64,000 bases of DNA, taken from NCBI GenBank assembly GCA_029783825.1, contig JAREIK010011483.1:62001-126000 (forward strand), given 5' to 3'. The notes under the pieces are model-generated. The model was not told where the DNA came from and made no database searches. It was given only the letters and a program-made list of their open reading frames with translations. Position 1 is the stretch's first letter; every line of letters starts with the position of its first letter. A program made the translations under genes and the position numbers. The DNA is from Sapria himalayana (Eukaryota; Streptophyta; Magnoliopsida; Malpighiales; Rafflesiaceae). Positions 1-15,000 of the stretch are shown piece by piece.

Positions 1-3000
1 TTTTATCTATCATTCAAATTATTTATATTGAATTTATATGATATATAATTAATAAGATTAATATAATTATACATGGTATTCACATTTCAAAAAATTTTAA
101 AAATTATTTTATTTTCAAAGGTTATAACCATTGAAAATCAGAAAAAATCAAAAATAGAATTTTAAATTTTTATTATATAAATAAAACCTATAAACCACTA
201 AATAATCAAACCATTAAACCGTCATACCATATATAATAAATCATAAATCTCATTTTAATTTGTATTCATTATAATTTTAAATATTCATTTAATTATTTAT
301 TAGTTTATTTTTTAGAGAAATATCAATCACAAAATAAATAATGAGTGAGACAAATATAATTTTAATAATTTATTTTTAATCAAAAAAATAAGCTTATATA
401 AAGAAGTAAAAATTTAAAAACAAAAAATTATTATTTAGTAATATATTTTACTTTGATTTTGAATCATTATATATTGGTTTTGCAATTATATTTTAATTTC
501 GATCAATATTATTAATAATAGTTTATTAATTTATTATTTGATCATTTTTATAATATTAAACTATAAATTTACTTATATTCAATTAGAATGTCTTATAATT
601 ATTAAGTTATTATAACTAAATATTATATTTACATTTGAAAATAAATTAAAATTTATTATATTTTTAAAGGTTATAACCTTCAAAAATGATAAAAAATCAC
701 AAAAATAATTTTTTTTTATTTTATTATTTAAATAAAACTTATAAACCACTTAATGACTAAACATTTAAATCTCTAGACTCCTAAACCCCAAAACCCCCAA
801 AAAACTTAAACCATTAAACCTATATAACCTTAAAAATTAATAATAAATCTCATTTTTATTTGTATTTATTATATTTGTAAATATTCATTTTAATTATTTT
901 TTAGTTTATTTTTATAGAAATATTAATTACAAATTAAATAATGAGTGAGACAGATATAATTTAAATATATTATTTTTAATGAAAAAAAATATAAGCTTAT
1001 AAAAATAAACAAAATTTTAAAAATTTAAAATTTTATTATGTAATATAATTTACTTTGATTTTGAATTATTTTTGGTTCTGCAAATATATTTAAATTAATA
1101 TCTATCTTATTAATAATAGTTTATTAATTTATTTTTTGATCATTATTATAATGTATATTAATACAATTTTTTATTTTGAAACTACAAAAAATATAATTAT
1201 TAAGATTCTTATAACTAAATATTGTAATCATATTTTAGAACTATTAAAAAATTATTATATTTTTAAAGGTCTTAACCTTTGACAATGACGAAAATTCATA
1301 AAAATAATTTTTTTGTTATTTCATTGATTAAAATAAAACCTATAAACACTAAAATGTGTAAACATATAAATCAATAAACTTCTTATCCCCAAAACCAGAA
1401 AAAACATAAACAATAAAATAGTTATACCCTAAATAATAAATCATAAATCTCATTTTTTTTAGTATTCATTATAATTTTAAATATAGATTTTAATTATTTA
1501 TTAGTTTAATTTTATAGAAATATAAATTAAAAAATAAATTATTAGCGAGACAAATATAATTTAAATATTTTATTTTTCATCAATAAATATATAGGCTAAT
1601 AAATGGATACAAAAATTAAAAAATTTAAAATTAATATTTAGTAAAATATTTCACTTTGATTTTGAGTCATTTTAGGTTTTGTAAATATATTTTAAACAAT
1701 ATTTATTTTATTAATAATTGGTTATTACTTTTTTATGATCATTATTATAATAAATATAAATAAAATAGTGTATATTGAATTTATATGATATATAATTATT
1801 ATGATTATTATAACTTCATATTGTTTTCACTTTTCAAATAAAAAGTTAAAAATTATTATATTTTCAATGGTTATAACATTCAAAAATGAAAAAAAATAAC
1901 AAAAATAATTTTTTTTATTTTATTTTTTATATAAAACCTATAAACCACTAAATGACTAAATACTAAAATGACTAAACTCCTAAATCCTGAAGCCCATAAA
2001 TACTTAAAACATTAAATTAGTATAGTCTAAATAATAAATCATAAATCTTAGTTTTATTAGTATTCATTATAATTTAAATATTCAATTTAACTATTTATCA
2101 GTTTATTTTTATAGAAATATTAATTACAAAATAAATTATCAGTGCGACATATATAATTAAAATAATTTATTTTTCATCAAAAAAAATGCTCAATAAAAGG
2201 GGCAAATTTTAAAAATAAAAAATTATTATTTAATAATATATCTTATTTTGATTTTGAATTATTTTATATTTTACAATTATATTTTAATTTATATCATTCT
2301 TATAAATACAAGTTTATTAATTTATTTATTGATCATTATTATAATATCTATCAATAAAATTATTTATATTGAGTTTACATTATATATAATTATTATGATT
2401 ATTATAACTAAATATTATATTCACATTTAAAAAAATTAACAATTATTATATTTTCAAAGGTTACAACCTTCAAAAATTAAAAAAAAATCAAAAAATTAAA
2501 TTGTGTTTTTTCATTCTTAAAAAAAACTATAAATCACTAAAGGTCTAAACAATTAAATCACTAAACTCCTGAACCACAAAACACCTAAATACTTAAACCA
2601 TTAAATCGGAATATCATGAATAATAAATAATAAATCTCAATTTTATTTGTTTTCATTATAATTTTAAATATTCATTTTAATTATTTAGTAGTTTATTATT
2701 ATAGAATTATAAATTACAAAATAACTTATGAGTAAGACAAATATAATTTAAATAATTTATTTTTATAACAAAATATAAAGTTATAAAAAAAGCAAAACAT
2801 TAAAAAACTATTATTTAGTAATATATTTTACTTTGATTTAAATAAATTTAGATTTTGCAATTACTTTTTAAATAATAACTATTTTATTAATTTTTTTGAT
2901 CAAAATTATAATATATAGCAATATAATTAATTATATTCAAATTAAATGAATTATAATTATGAAGATTATTATAAATAAATATTATATTTACATTTAAAAA

Positions 3001-3689
3001 AAATTTAAAAATTATTATATTTTCAAAGGATATAATCTTCAGAAATTAGAAAAAATATTATAAATAAATTTCTTTTTATATCAGTGTTTAAATAAAACTT
3101 ATAAACCACTAAATTCCTAAACACTTAAACATCTAAACTCCTAAACACAAAAGCCCCTAAATACTTAAACCTTTAAACTCGTAAACCTTAAATATAATTT
3201 AAATAATTTATTAAAATATTAATTACAAAATAAATTATTAGTGATACAAATATAATTTAAATAAATTATTTTTCATCAAAAAAATATATAAGCTTATAAA
3301 AATAAGCAAAAACTAAAAAACAAAAATTATTATTTAGTAATAAATTTTACTTGGATTTTGAATAATTTTAGGTTTTGCATTAATATTTTAATTTATATCC
3401 ATCATAATAATAATAACATATTAATTTATTTTTTGATAATTGATATCATATCTATGAATAAAATTGTTTATATTTAGTTTATATTATTTATAATTATAAT
3501 GATTATTATTACTAAATATTGTATTCACATTTTTAAAAAATTTTAAAATTATTATATTGTCAAAGGTTATAACCTTTGAAAATGTGAAAAAATATCAAAA
3601 ATAATTATTTTGTAATTTCCTTTTTTAAACAAAACTTATAAACCACTAAATGCCTAAAAACATAAATCGCTAAAGTCCTAAACGACAAA

Positions 3690-4010
3690 ACCTCTAAATA
3701 CTTAAAATATTAAACTGGTATACATTAATAATAATTCATAAATATCTTTTTAATTTTTATTCAATATAATTTTAAATTTTTATTTTAATTATTTATCAGT
3801 TTATTTTTATTGAAATATTAATTACAAAATAAATTTTTAGTGAGACAAATATAATTTAAATTAAACTAGTATCCCCTAAATAATAAAGAATAAATCTCAT
3901 TTTTTTTCATTATAATTTTAAATATTCATTTTAATTATTTATTTGTTTATTTTTATATAAATATTAATTAAAAAAATAAATTTTCAGTTAGACAAATATA
4001 ATTTATATAA
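3690..4010 (+). repeat. Compound long monomer with internal partial duplication
   Basis: Within one F-class monomer the segment that runs from the AATAATAAATCATAAATCTCAT stretch to the GAGACAAATATAATTTA box occurs twice in a row, lengthening the monomer to about 750 bp. The second copy differs in a consistent way (TTAGACAAATATAATTTATATAAATT and a TTTGTTTATTTTTATATAAA variant), so it is a distinct diverged sub-class and not a recent slip. The same arrangement recurs at about 5,050-5,340 and, inverted, at 13,150-13,450, 18,000-18,130, 22,010-22,150, 27,960-28,110, 35,690-35,840, 40,070-40,220, 46,880-47,000, 51,530-51,680 and 58,555-58,700. It is therefore a fixed member of the higher-order repeat. 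Confidence 0.7.
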
Positions 4011-7000
4011 ATTATTTTTCATCAAAAAAAATATAGATAAACTTATTAAAAGAAAAAAAATTATAAACAAAAAATTATAATATTATAATATAATTTGCTT
4101 TGCTTCTAAATTATTATAGGTTTTGTAATTATATTTTATTTGATATCTATTTTATTAATTAATAAATTATTAATTTATTTTTTGATAATTATTAGAATAT
4201 TTATCAATAATCTTGTTTATATTAAATTTATATGATATATAAATATAATGATTATTATAACTAAATATTGAATTCACATTTGAAAAAAATTTAAAAATTA
4301 TTATATTTTCAAAGGTAATAACCTTTAAAAATATCAAAAAATAATAAAAATAAATATTTTATTATTTTAATTTTTAAATATAACTTATAAACCACTAAAT
4401 GCATACACAATTAAATTAGTAAACTCCTAAAGCCCATAATGCCTAAATACATAAAGCATTAAACTGCTATAGACTACTTAATAATTAAGAAAACTAATTT
4501 TTATTTTAATTTATTATAATTTTAAATATTCATTTTAATTATTTATTAGTTTATTTATATATAAATTTTTATTACAAAATAAATTGTGAGTGCGACAAAT
4601 ATAATTTAAATAATTTATTTTTAATAAAAAAATATTTACGCTTATAAAATAAGTAAAAATTTAAAAACTAATAATTTTTATTAAGTAATATATTTTAGTT
4701 TAATTTTGAATCAATTTGGGTTTTGTAAATATTTTTTAATTAATATCTATCTTATTATTAATAGTTTATTAATTTAATTTTTAAATCATTATTATCATAT
4801 CTATCAATAAAATTGTTTATATTGAATTTATGTGTTATATAATTATTAAATTTATTATAACTAAATATTGTATTCACATTTCAAAAAATTTTAAATATTA
4901 TTATATTTTGAAAGGTTATAACCTATGAAAATGACAAAAAATAATTTTTTTTTTTGTTATTTTATTGTTTAAATAAAACCTATAAACCACTAAATGCCTA
5001 AAAACCTAAATCACTAAACTCCTAAAAGACAAAACCTCTAAATACTTAAACCATTAAACTGGTATACATTAAAAATAAATTATAAATATCATTTTAATTT
5101 TTATTCAGTATAGTAGTAAATTTTTATTATAATTATTTATCACTTTATTTTTATAGAAATATTAATTACAAAATAAATTATTAGTGAGACAGATATAATT
5201 TAAATTAGACAGGTATACCCAAAATAATAAATAATAAATCTCATTTTTTATTATAATTTTAAATATTCATTTTAATTATTTATTTGTTTATTTTTATATA
5301 AATATTAATTAAAAATTTAATTATGAGTTAGACAAATATTATTTTTGTAAATTATTTTAATCAAAATAATATAGATAAACTTTTTAAAATAAAAAAAAAT
5401 TACAAAACAAAAAATTATTATATAGTAATATATTTTGGTTGGCTTATGAATCATTTATTATTTTGTAATTATATTTTAATTGAAATCTATCTTATTAATA
5501 ATAGATTATTAATTTTTTTTGATCATTATTAGAATATTAATCAGTAAAATTGTTTATATTGAATTTATATTTTATATAAATATAATGATTATTATAACTA
5601 AATATTGAATTCGCTTTTAAAAAGAATTTAAAAATTATTATATTTTCAATGGTTATAACCTTTGAAAATATCAAAAAATAATAAAAATAAATTTTTGTTA
5701 TTTTATTTTTTAAATAAAACCTATAAACAACTAAATGCATACACAATTAAATCAGTATACTCCTAAACCCCGTAATACCTAAATACATAAACCATTAAAC
5801 CACTATATAGTACATAATAATTAATAAATCTAATTTTTATTTCTATTTATTATAATTTTATATATTCATTTAATTATTTATTAGTCTTTTATATAGAAAT
5901 ATTTATTACAAAATAAATTATGAGTAAGTCAAATATAATTTAAATAATATACTTTTAAGAACAAAAATTATAAACATATAAAAAGAAGCAATACATCAAA
6001 AACATTATTATTTAGTAATTACTAATACTTTGATTTTGAAACAATTTAGGTTTGGCAAATATATTTTTAAAAATATTTATCTTATTTATAATAGTTTATT
6101 AATTTCTTTTTTGATCATTAATATATTATCTATCTATATAATTGTTTATATTGAATTTATATGATATATAATTATTAATATTATCAAAACTAAATACAGT
6201 ATTCACATTTCAAAAAAATTTAGAAATTGTTATATTTCAATGGTTGTAACCTTAAAAAATGAGAAAAAATAACATAAAATAAATTTTCTGTTATATTATT
6301 GTTTAAATAAAACTTATAAACCATTAAATACCTAAACACATAAATATCTAAACTCCTAAACCCCGAAGCCTCAAAATACTTAAACCTTTAAACTCATAAA
6401 CCTTAAATATAATTTAAATAATTTATTGAAATATTAATTACAAAATAAATTATGAGTGATACAAATATAATTTAAATAATTTATTTTTTATCAAAAAATT
6501 TAAAATCTTATTAGATGTGGCAAAAATTAAAAAACAAAAAGTATTATTTAGTAATAAATTTACTTTGATTTTGAATCATTTTAGTTTTTGTAATTAAATT
6601 TTAATTTATATCTATTATATTAATAATAGTTTATTAATTTATTTTTTGATAATTGATATGATATATATCAATAAAATTGTTTATATTTCGTTTATATTAT
6701 ATATTGTTATAATTATTATTATTACTAAATAATGTATTCAAATTTTTAAAAAAATTTGAAAATTATTATATTTTCAAAGGTTATAATATTTGAAAATTTG
6801 AAAAAATATCAAAGATAATTTATTTGTTATTTCATTGTTTAAATAAAACCTATAAACCAATAAATGCCTAAATACTTAAATGAATAACTTCTAAATCTCG
6901 AAAACCCTAAATAGATAATTTTTTTAATCAGATATATCCTAAATAATAAACAATAAACTGATTTTTATTTTTTTCATTATAATTTTAAATATTCATTTTA

Positions 7001-10000
7001 ATTATTTATTTGTTTATTTTTATATAAATATTAATTACCAAATAAATTATGAGTTAGACAATTATAATTTATATAAATTATTTTTTATAAAAAAATATAT
7101 ATAAACTTATTATAAGAAAAAAAAATTAAAAACAAAAAATTATTATATAATAAAATAATTTGCTATGCTTCTGAATCATTATTGGTTTGTAATTATATTT
7201 TAATTAATATTTATCTTATTAATAATAGATTAATAATTTATTTTTTGATCATTATTAGAATATATATCAATAAAATTGTTTATATTGAATTTATATGATA
7301 CATAAATATAATGATTATTATAACTAAATATTGAATTCACTTTTGAAAAAAATTTTAAAATTATTATATTTTCAAAGTTTATAACCTTTGAAAATGTGAA
7401 AAAAAAAATAATATTTTTTTTGATATTTCATTATTTAAATAAAACCTATAAGCCACTAAATGCCTAAAAACTTAATTTAATAACTCTTAAATCTCGAAAA
7501 CCCTAAATAATAAATAATAATCCTTTTAAACAGGTAACCCTAAATAATAAATAATTAATAATAAATAATTTTAAATATTCATTTTAATTATTTATTTCTT
7601 TATTGTTATATAAATATTAATTACAAAATAAATTATGAGTTAGACAAATATAATTTATATAAATTATTTTTCATCAAAAAATATAGATAAACTTATAAAA
7701 AGAAAAAAAAATTTTAAAACGAAAATTTTTTATATAGCAATATATTTTGCTCTCCTTCTGAATCATTTTAGATTTTGTAATTATATTTTAATTGATATCT
7801 ATCTTATTAATAATTATTATTAATTTATTTATTGATCATTATTAGAATATTTATCAATAAAATTATTTATATTGAATTTATATGATATATAAATATAATG
7901 ATTATTATAATAAAATATTGAATTCGCATTTGAAAAAAATTACAAAATTATTATATTTTCAAGGTTATAACCTTTGGAAATATGAAAAAATAATAAAAAT
8001 AAATTTTATGTTATTTTATTTTTTAAATAAAACCTATAAACCACTAAATTCATAAACAGTTATATCAGTAAACTCCTAAACCACTTAATGCCTATATACA
8101 TAAACCATTAAACCAATATATACTACTTAATAAATTGAATTTATATTTCAATTTATTTTTATTTTAAATATTCATTTAAATTATTTATTAGTTTATTTTT
8201 ATAAAAATTTTTATTACACAATAAATTATGAGTGAGACACATATAATTTAAATAATTTATTTTTAATCAAAAAATATATATACGCTTATAAAAGAAGTAT
8301 AAATTTAAAAATTAAAAATTATTATCCAGTAATATATTATACTTTAATTTCGAATCAATTTTGGTTTTTTAATTATTTTTTAATTAATATCTATCATATT
8401 ATTAAAAGTTTATTAATTTAATATTTTATGATTATTATAATATCTATCAATAAAATTATTTATATTGTATTTATATCATATATAATAATTAATATTATTA
8501 TAACTAAATATTATATTCACAATTCAAAAAATTTTAAATATTAATTTATTTTTAATGGTTATAACCTTTGAAAATCAGAAAAAATCTAAATAAAAAATTG
8601 TTTATTTTTATTATATAAATAAAACCTATAAACCACTAAATACCTAAAAACATAAATTGATAAACTCCTAAATGACAAAACTCCTAAATAATTAAACCAT
8701 TAAACAAGTATTCCACATATAATAAATCATAAATCACATTTTAATTTGTATTCATTATAATTTTAAATATTCATTTTAATTATTTATTAGTTTATATTTT
8801 ATATAAATATTAATTACAAAATAAATAATGAGTTAGAAAAATATAATTTTAATAATTTATTTTTAATCAATGAAAAAATATAAGATTATAAAAAGAAGTA
8901 AAAATTTAAAAACAAAAAGTATTATTTAATAATATATTTTACTTTGATTTTTGAATCATTATATATAGGTTTTGCAATTATATTTTAATTGCTATCAATC
9001 TTATTAATAAAAGTTTATTAATTTATTATTTTATCATTTTTATAATATATAACAAAAAAATTAATTATATTCAATTTAAATGTCTTATAATTATTAATAT
9101 TATTTTATTATTTAAATAAAACTTATAAACCACTAAATGCCTAAACATTTAAATCTCTAGACACCTAAACCCCAAAACCCTCTAAATACTTAAACCATTA
9201 AACCTATATAATCTAAATAATAAAAAATAAATCTCATTTTTATTTATATTCATTATAATTTTAAAAATTCATTTTAATTATTTTTTAGTTTATTTTTATA
9301 AAAATATTATTTACAAATTAAATAATGAGTGAGACATATATAATTTAAATAAATTATTTTTTATTATAAAAGAATAAGCTTATAAAAATAAACAAAATTT
9401 CAAAAATTTAAAATTTTATTTAGTAATATAATATACTTGATTTTGAATTATTTTGGTTTCTGCAAATATATTTTAATTAATATCTATCTTATTAATAATA
9501 GTTTATTATTTTATTTTTTGTTCATTATAATAATATATATTAATAAAATTTTTTATATTGAATTTACAACAAATATAATTTTTAAGATTATTATAACTAA
9601 GTATTGTATTCATATTTTATAACTATTAAAAAATTATTATATTTTTAAAGGTTATAACATTTGAAAATCACAAAAATTCATAAAAATAAATTTTGTGTTA
9701 TTTCTTTGATTAAATTAAACTTATAAACACCTAAATGTGTAAACATATAAATCAATAAACTCATTAACCCCAAAACCACAAAAAACTTAAACAATTAAAT
9801 AGTTATACCCTAAATAATAAATCATAAATCTCATTTTTATTATTATTCATTACAATTTAAAATTTACATTTTAATTATTTATATGTTTATTTTTATAGAT
9901 ATATAAATTAAAAATTAAATTATTAGTGAGACAAATATAATTTAAATATTTTATTTTTCATCAAAAACTATATAGGCTTATAAATGGATACAAAAATTAA

Positions 10001-11426
10001 AAAATTTAAAATTAATATTTCGTAAAATATTTCACTTTGATTTTGAATCATTTTAAGTTTTGAAAATATAATTTAAACAATATTTATCTTATTAATAATT
10101 TTTTATTGCTTTTATATTATCATTATTATAATATATATCAATAAAATAGTTTATATTGAATTTATATGATATATAATTATTATGATTATTATAACTTCAT
10201 AGTATAATCGCTTTTCAAAAAAAAATTATAAATTATTATATTTTCAAAGGTTATAACATTCAAAAATGAGAAAAAAAACAAAAATAAATTTTTTGTTATT
10301 TTATTTTTTATATAAAACCTATAAACCACTAAATGACTAAATTCTAAAATGATTAAACACCTAAACCCCGAAGCCCATAAATACTTAAAACATTAAATTA
10401 GTATAGTCCAAATAATAAATCATAAATCTAATTTTTATTAGTTTTCATTATAATTTTAAATATTCACTTTAATTATTTATCAGTTTATTTTTATAGAAAT
10501 ATTAATTACAAAATAAATTATTAGTGCGATATATATAGTTAAAATATTTTATTTTTCATTAAAAAAAATACTAATAAAAAAAGGCAAATTTTTAAAAATA
10601 AATAATTATTATTTAGTAATATAGCTTATTTTGATTTTGAATCATTTTAGATTTTACAATTATATTTTAATTTATATCATTCTTATAAATACTCATTTAT
10701 TAATTTATTTATTGAATATTATTATAATATTTATCAATAAAATTATTTATATTGAGTTTACATTATATATAATTATTAAGATTATTATATAGTAAAATAA
10801 TTTGAATTCTTCTGAATCATTTTAGATTTTTTTATTATATTTTAATTGATAGCTATCATATTAATAATAGATTATTAATTTATTTTTTGATCATTTTTAG
10901 AATATTTATCAAAAATAATGTTTATATTGAATTTATATGATAAATAAATATAATGATTATTATAAATAAATATTGAATTCACATTTGAAAAAAATTAAAA
11001 ATTATTATATTTTCAAAGGTTATAACCTTTGAAAATATCAAAAAATAATAAAAATAAATATTTTCTTATTTTAATTTTTAAATAAAACCTATAAACAACT
11101 AAATGCATACACAGTAAAATCAGTAAACTACTAAGGCCCGTAATGCCTAAATACATAAGCCATTAAGCTGCTATATACTTCTTAATAATTAAGAAATCTA
11201 ATTTTAATTATAATTTATTTTTATTTTTAATATTCATTTTAAATATTTATAAGTTTATTTTATATAAATATTTATTACAAAATAAATTGTGAGTGCGACA
11301 AATATAATTTTAATAATTTATTTTTAATCAAAAAAAATATATACGCATATAAAAGAAGTAAAATTTAAAAAATTAAAAATTATTATCTAGTAATATTTTT
11401 TACTTTAATACTTTATTAATTAATAT

Positions 11427-11565
11427 TTTAATTAATATCTATCTTATAATTAATATCTATCTTATAATTAACATATGATATATTAATATCATATGAATAT
11501 ATCTATAAATATTTTAAATATCTATCTTATAATTAATATCTATCTTATAATTAATACTTTATTAA
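11427..11565. repeat. Short tandem repeats around a small palindrome
   Basis: Inside a G-class monomer the unit CTATCTTATAATTAATAT is repeated about four times (two copies on each side). The copies flank a palindromic stretch near 11,468-11,500 containing CATATGATAT and ATATCATATG as inverted arms. The duplication lies where other monomers have a single CTATCTTATTAATAATAG. Replication slippage or a local template switch would produce this. No coding potential is seen. Confidence 0.65.
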
Positions 11566-12049
11566 TTTAGTTTTTGATCATTATTATAATATCTATAAAT
11601 ATATTTGTTTATATTGAATTTATATGATATATAATTATTAAAATTATTATAACTAAAAATGGTATTCACATTTGAAAAAATTTTAAATATTATTATATTC
11701 TCAAATTTATAACATATGAAAATGACAAAAAATTACAAAAGTTTTTTTGTTATTTTATTATTTAAATAAAACCTATAAACCACTAAATGCCTAAAAACAT
11801 AAATAGCTAAACTCATAAATGATAAAACTTCTAAATACTTAAACTATTAAATTGGTATACATTAATAATAAATCATAAATCTCATTTTAATTTTTATTAA
11901 GTATAATTTTAAATTTTTATTTTAATTATTTATCAATTTATTTTTATGGAAATATTAATTAAAAAATAAATTATTAGTGAGACAGATCTATTTTAAATAA
12001 TTTATTATTTATCAAAAAAATATATGTGCTTATAAAAAGAGGCAAAATT

Positions 12050-12080
12050 TTAAAAACAAACATTAATTAAAATGAAATTT
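12050..12080. other. Orientation switch (inversion junction) of the satellite array
   Basis: Up to about 12,059 the sequence follows a forward monomer as far as AGGCAAAATTTTAAAAACAAA. From about 12,061 it reads as the reverse complement of a monomer (TTAATTAAAATGAAATTTATTATTT, then TAGTTTAAGTATTTA). Left of this point every monomer reads CCTATAAACCACTAAA; right of it every one reads TTTAGTGGTTTATAGG. No non-satellite sequence lies at the join. The flanking classes are partly mirrored (F, G, D, C, B, A, I leftward; F, G, F, E, D, C, B, A, I rightward), as expected for an inversion or for a large diverged palindrome. A join made during assembly cannot be excluded from sequence alone. Confidence 0.85.
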
Positions 12081-15000
12081 ATTATTTATTATTAATGTAT
12101 ACCAATTTAATAGTTTAAGTATTTAAAGGTTTTGCTATATAGGTGTTTAGCGATTCATGTTATTAGGCATTTAGTGGTTTATAGGTTTTATTTAAACAAT
12201 AAAATTACAAAAAATAATTTGTAATTTTTTGTCATTTTCATAGGTACCTTTGAAAATATAATAATATTTAAAATTTTTTGAAATGTGTATACAATATTTA
12301 GTTATAATAATTTTAATAAATATATATCATATAATTTCAATATAAACAATTTTATTGTTAGATATTATAATAATGATCAAAAATTAAATTAATAAACTAC
12401 TAATAATAAGATAGATATTAATTAAAAAATATTTACAAAACCCAAAATGATTCAAAATTATTATAAAAAATATTATTATATAATAATTTTTAATTTTTAA
12501 ATTTATACTTCTTTTATAAGCATGTATATTTTTTTTATTAAAAAAAATTTATTTAAATTATATTTGTCGCACTCATAATTTATTTTGTAATAAAAATTTA
12601 TATAAAAAAAAACTAATAAATAATTAAAATGAATATTTAAAATTATAATAAATTGAAATAAAAATTAGATTTCTTAATTATTAAGTAGTATATAGTAGTT
12701 TAATGGTTTATGTATTTATGCATTACGGGCTTTAAGGCTTTACTGATTTAACTATGTATGCATTTAGTGGTTTATAGGTTTTATTTAAAAATTAAAGGAA
12801 CAAAATATCTATTTTTATTATTTTTTGATATTTTCAAAGGTTATAACCTTTGAAAATATAATAATTTTTAAATTGTTTTCAAATGTAAATTCAATATTTA
12901 GTTATAATAATCATTATATTTATATATATCATATAAATTCAATATAAATAATATTATTGATAAATATTCTAATAATGATCAAAAAACAAATTAATAATCT
13001 ATTATTAATAAGATAGATATCAATTAAAATATAATTACAAAACCTATAATGATTCAGAAGCAAAGCAAATTATATTATTATATAATAATTTTTTGCTTTT
13101 TAATTTTTTTTCTTTTAATAAGTTTATCTATATTTTTTTTGATGAAAAATAATTTATATATATTATATGTCTAACTCATAATTTATTTTTTAATTAATAT
13201 TTATATAAAAATAAACAAATAAATAATTAAAATGAATATTTAAAATTATAATGAAAAAAAATGAGATTTATTCTTTATTATTTAGGGTATACCGCTTTAA
13301 TTTAAATTATATTTATCTCATAAATAATTTATTTTGTTATTAATATTTGAATAAAAATAAATTGATAAATAATTAAAATAAAAATTTAAAATTATACTGA
13401 ATAAAAATTAAAATGAGATTTATAAATTATTATTAATGTATACAAGTTTAATATTTTAAGTATTTAGAGGTTTTGTCGTTAAGGACTTTAGCGATTTATT
13501 CTTTTAGGCATTTAGTGGTTTATAGGTTTTGTTTAAACAATGAAATAACTAAAAAATTATTTTTGATATTTTTTCTTATTTTCAATGGTGAATACAATAT
13601 TTAGTAATAATAATCATTATAATTATATATAATATAAACTAAATATAAAAAATTTTATTCATAGATATGATATCAATTAAGAAAAAATAAATTAATATGT
13701 TATTATTATTATGATGGATATAAATTAAAATATAATTGCAAAACCTAAAATTATTCAAAATCTAAGTAAAATTTATTACTAAATAATAATTTTTGTTTTT
13801 TAGTTTTTGCTTCTTTTTATAAGCTTATATATTTTTTTTATGAAAATTAAATTATTTAAATTATATTTGTATCACTCATAATTTATTTTGTAATTAATAT
13901 TTTAATAAATTATTAAATTATATTTAAGGTTTGTGAGTTTAAAGGGTTGAGTATTTAGGGGCTTTTGTGTTTAGGAGTTTAGATGTTTAAGTGTTTAGGC
14001 TTTTAGTGGTTTATAAGTTTTATTTAATCAATGATATAGCAAAAAATTTATTTTTGTTATTTTTTCTAATTTTTGAATATTATATCCTTTTAAAATATAA
14101 TAATTTTTAAATTTTTTTCAAATGTAAATATAATATTTATTTATAATAATCTTTATAATTATAATTCATTTAAATTTAATATAAATAATTATTTTGCTAG
14201 AAATTATAATTATGATCAAAAAATAAATTAATAACCTAATATTAATAAAATAGTTATTATTTAAAAAGTATTTGCAAAATCTAAATTTATTCAAATCAAA
14301 TTAAAATATATTACTAAATAATAATTTTTTTAATGTTTTGCATTTTTTATAACTTTATATTTTTGTTTTTAAAAAAAAATAATTAAAATTATATTTTTCT
14401 TACTCATAATTTATTTTATAATTTATAATTCTATAATAATAAACTACTAAAAAATTAAAATGAATATTTAAAATTATAATGAAGACAAATAAAATTTAGA
14501 TTTATTATTTATTATTCAGTATATATAGGTTTAATTATTATATTATTTAGGTGTTTTGTGGTTTAGGAGTTTGGTGATTTAATTGTTTAGACCTTTAGTG
14601 ATTTATAGTTTTTTTCAAAAATAGAAAAAACAAAAAATATAATTTTTTGATTTTTTTTAATTTTTGAAGGTTCTAACATTTGAAATATAATAATTTTTAA
14701 TTTTTTTTAAATGTGAATATAATAATTAGTTATAATAATCATAATAATTATATATAATGTGAACTCACTATAAATAATTTTATTGATAGATATTATAATA
14801 ATGATCAATAAATAAATTAATAAACTTGTATTTATAAGAATGATATAAATTAAAATATAATTGTAGATTCTAAAATGATTCAAAATCAAAATAAGATATA
14901 TTATTAAATAATAATTTTTTATTTTTAAAATTTTGACTTTTTTATGAGCATTTTTCTTGATAAAAAATAAATTATTTAAATTATATATGTCGCACTAATA

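Larger units (their letters stand above)
1..12060 (+). repeat. AT-rich ~590-bp satellite array, forward orientation
   Basis: Twenty-odd head-to-tail monomers, recognised by a recurring palindromic core (AAAGGTTATAACC or a close variant) starting near 117, 666, 1265, 1866, 2456, 3025, 3562, 4311, 4911, 5648, 6239, 6776, 7374, 7961, 8554, 9647, 10246, 11015 and 11702. Spacing is mostly 535-600 bp; two intervals are 736-749 bp because the monomer carries an extra ~150-bp partial duplication (3,690-4,010 and 5,050-5,340). By class, left to right: I (0.2 kb), A (0.77), B (1.35), C (1.95), D (2.55), E (3.1), F, G, F, G, E, H, H, G, I (8.6), A (9.1), B (9.7), C (10.3), D, G (11.1), F (11.8). Two deletion junctions are visible: near 9,098 (a core is lost) and near 10,787 (class D fused to class G). 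Open reading frames here are short, very rich in Ile/Asn/Tyr/Lys, and follow the monomer period, so I do not call genes. Confidence 0.92.

Noticed and set aside
1..12060. Organellar (mitochondrial or plastid) or apicomplexan origin suggested by extreme AT content
   Set aside because: There are no organellar genes, tRNAs or rRNAs in 64 kb, and tandem satellite plus plant-type hAT and LTR elements point to plant nuclear DNA.
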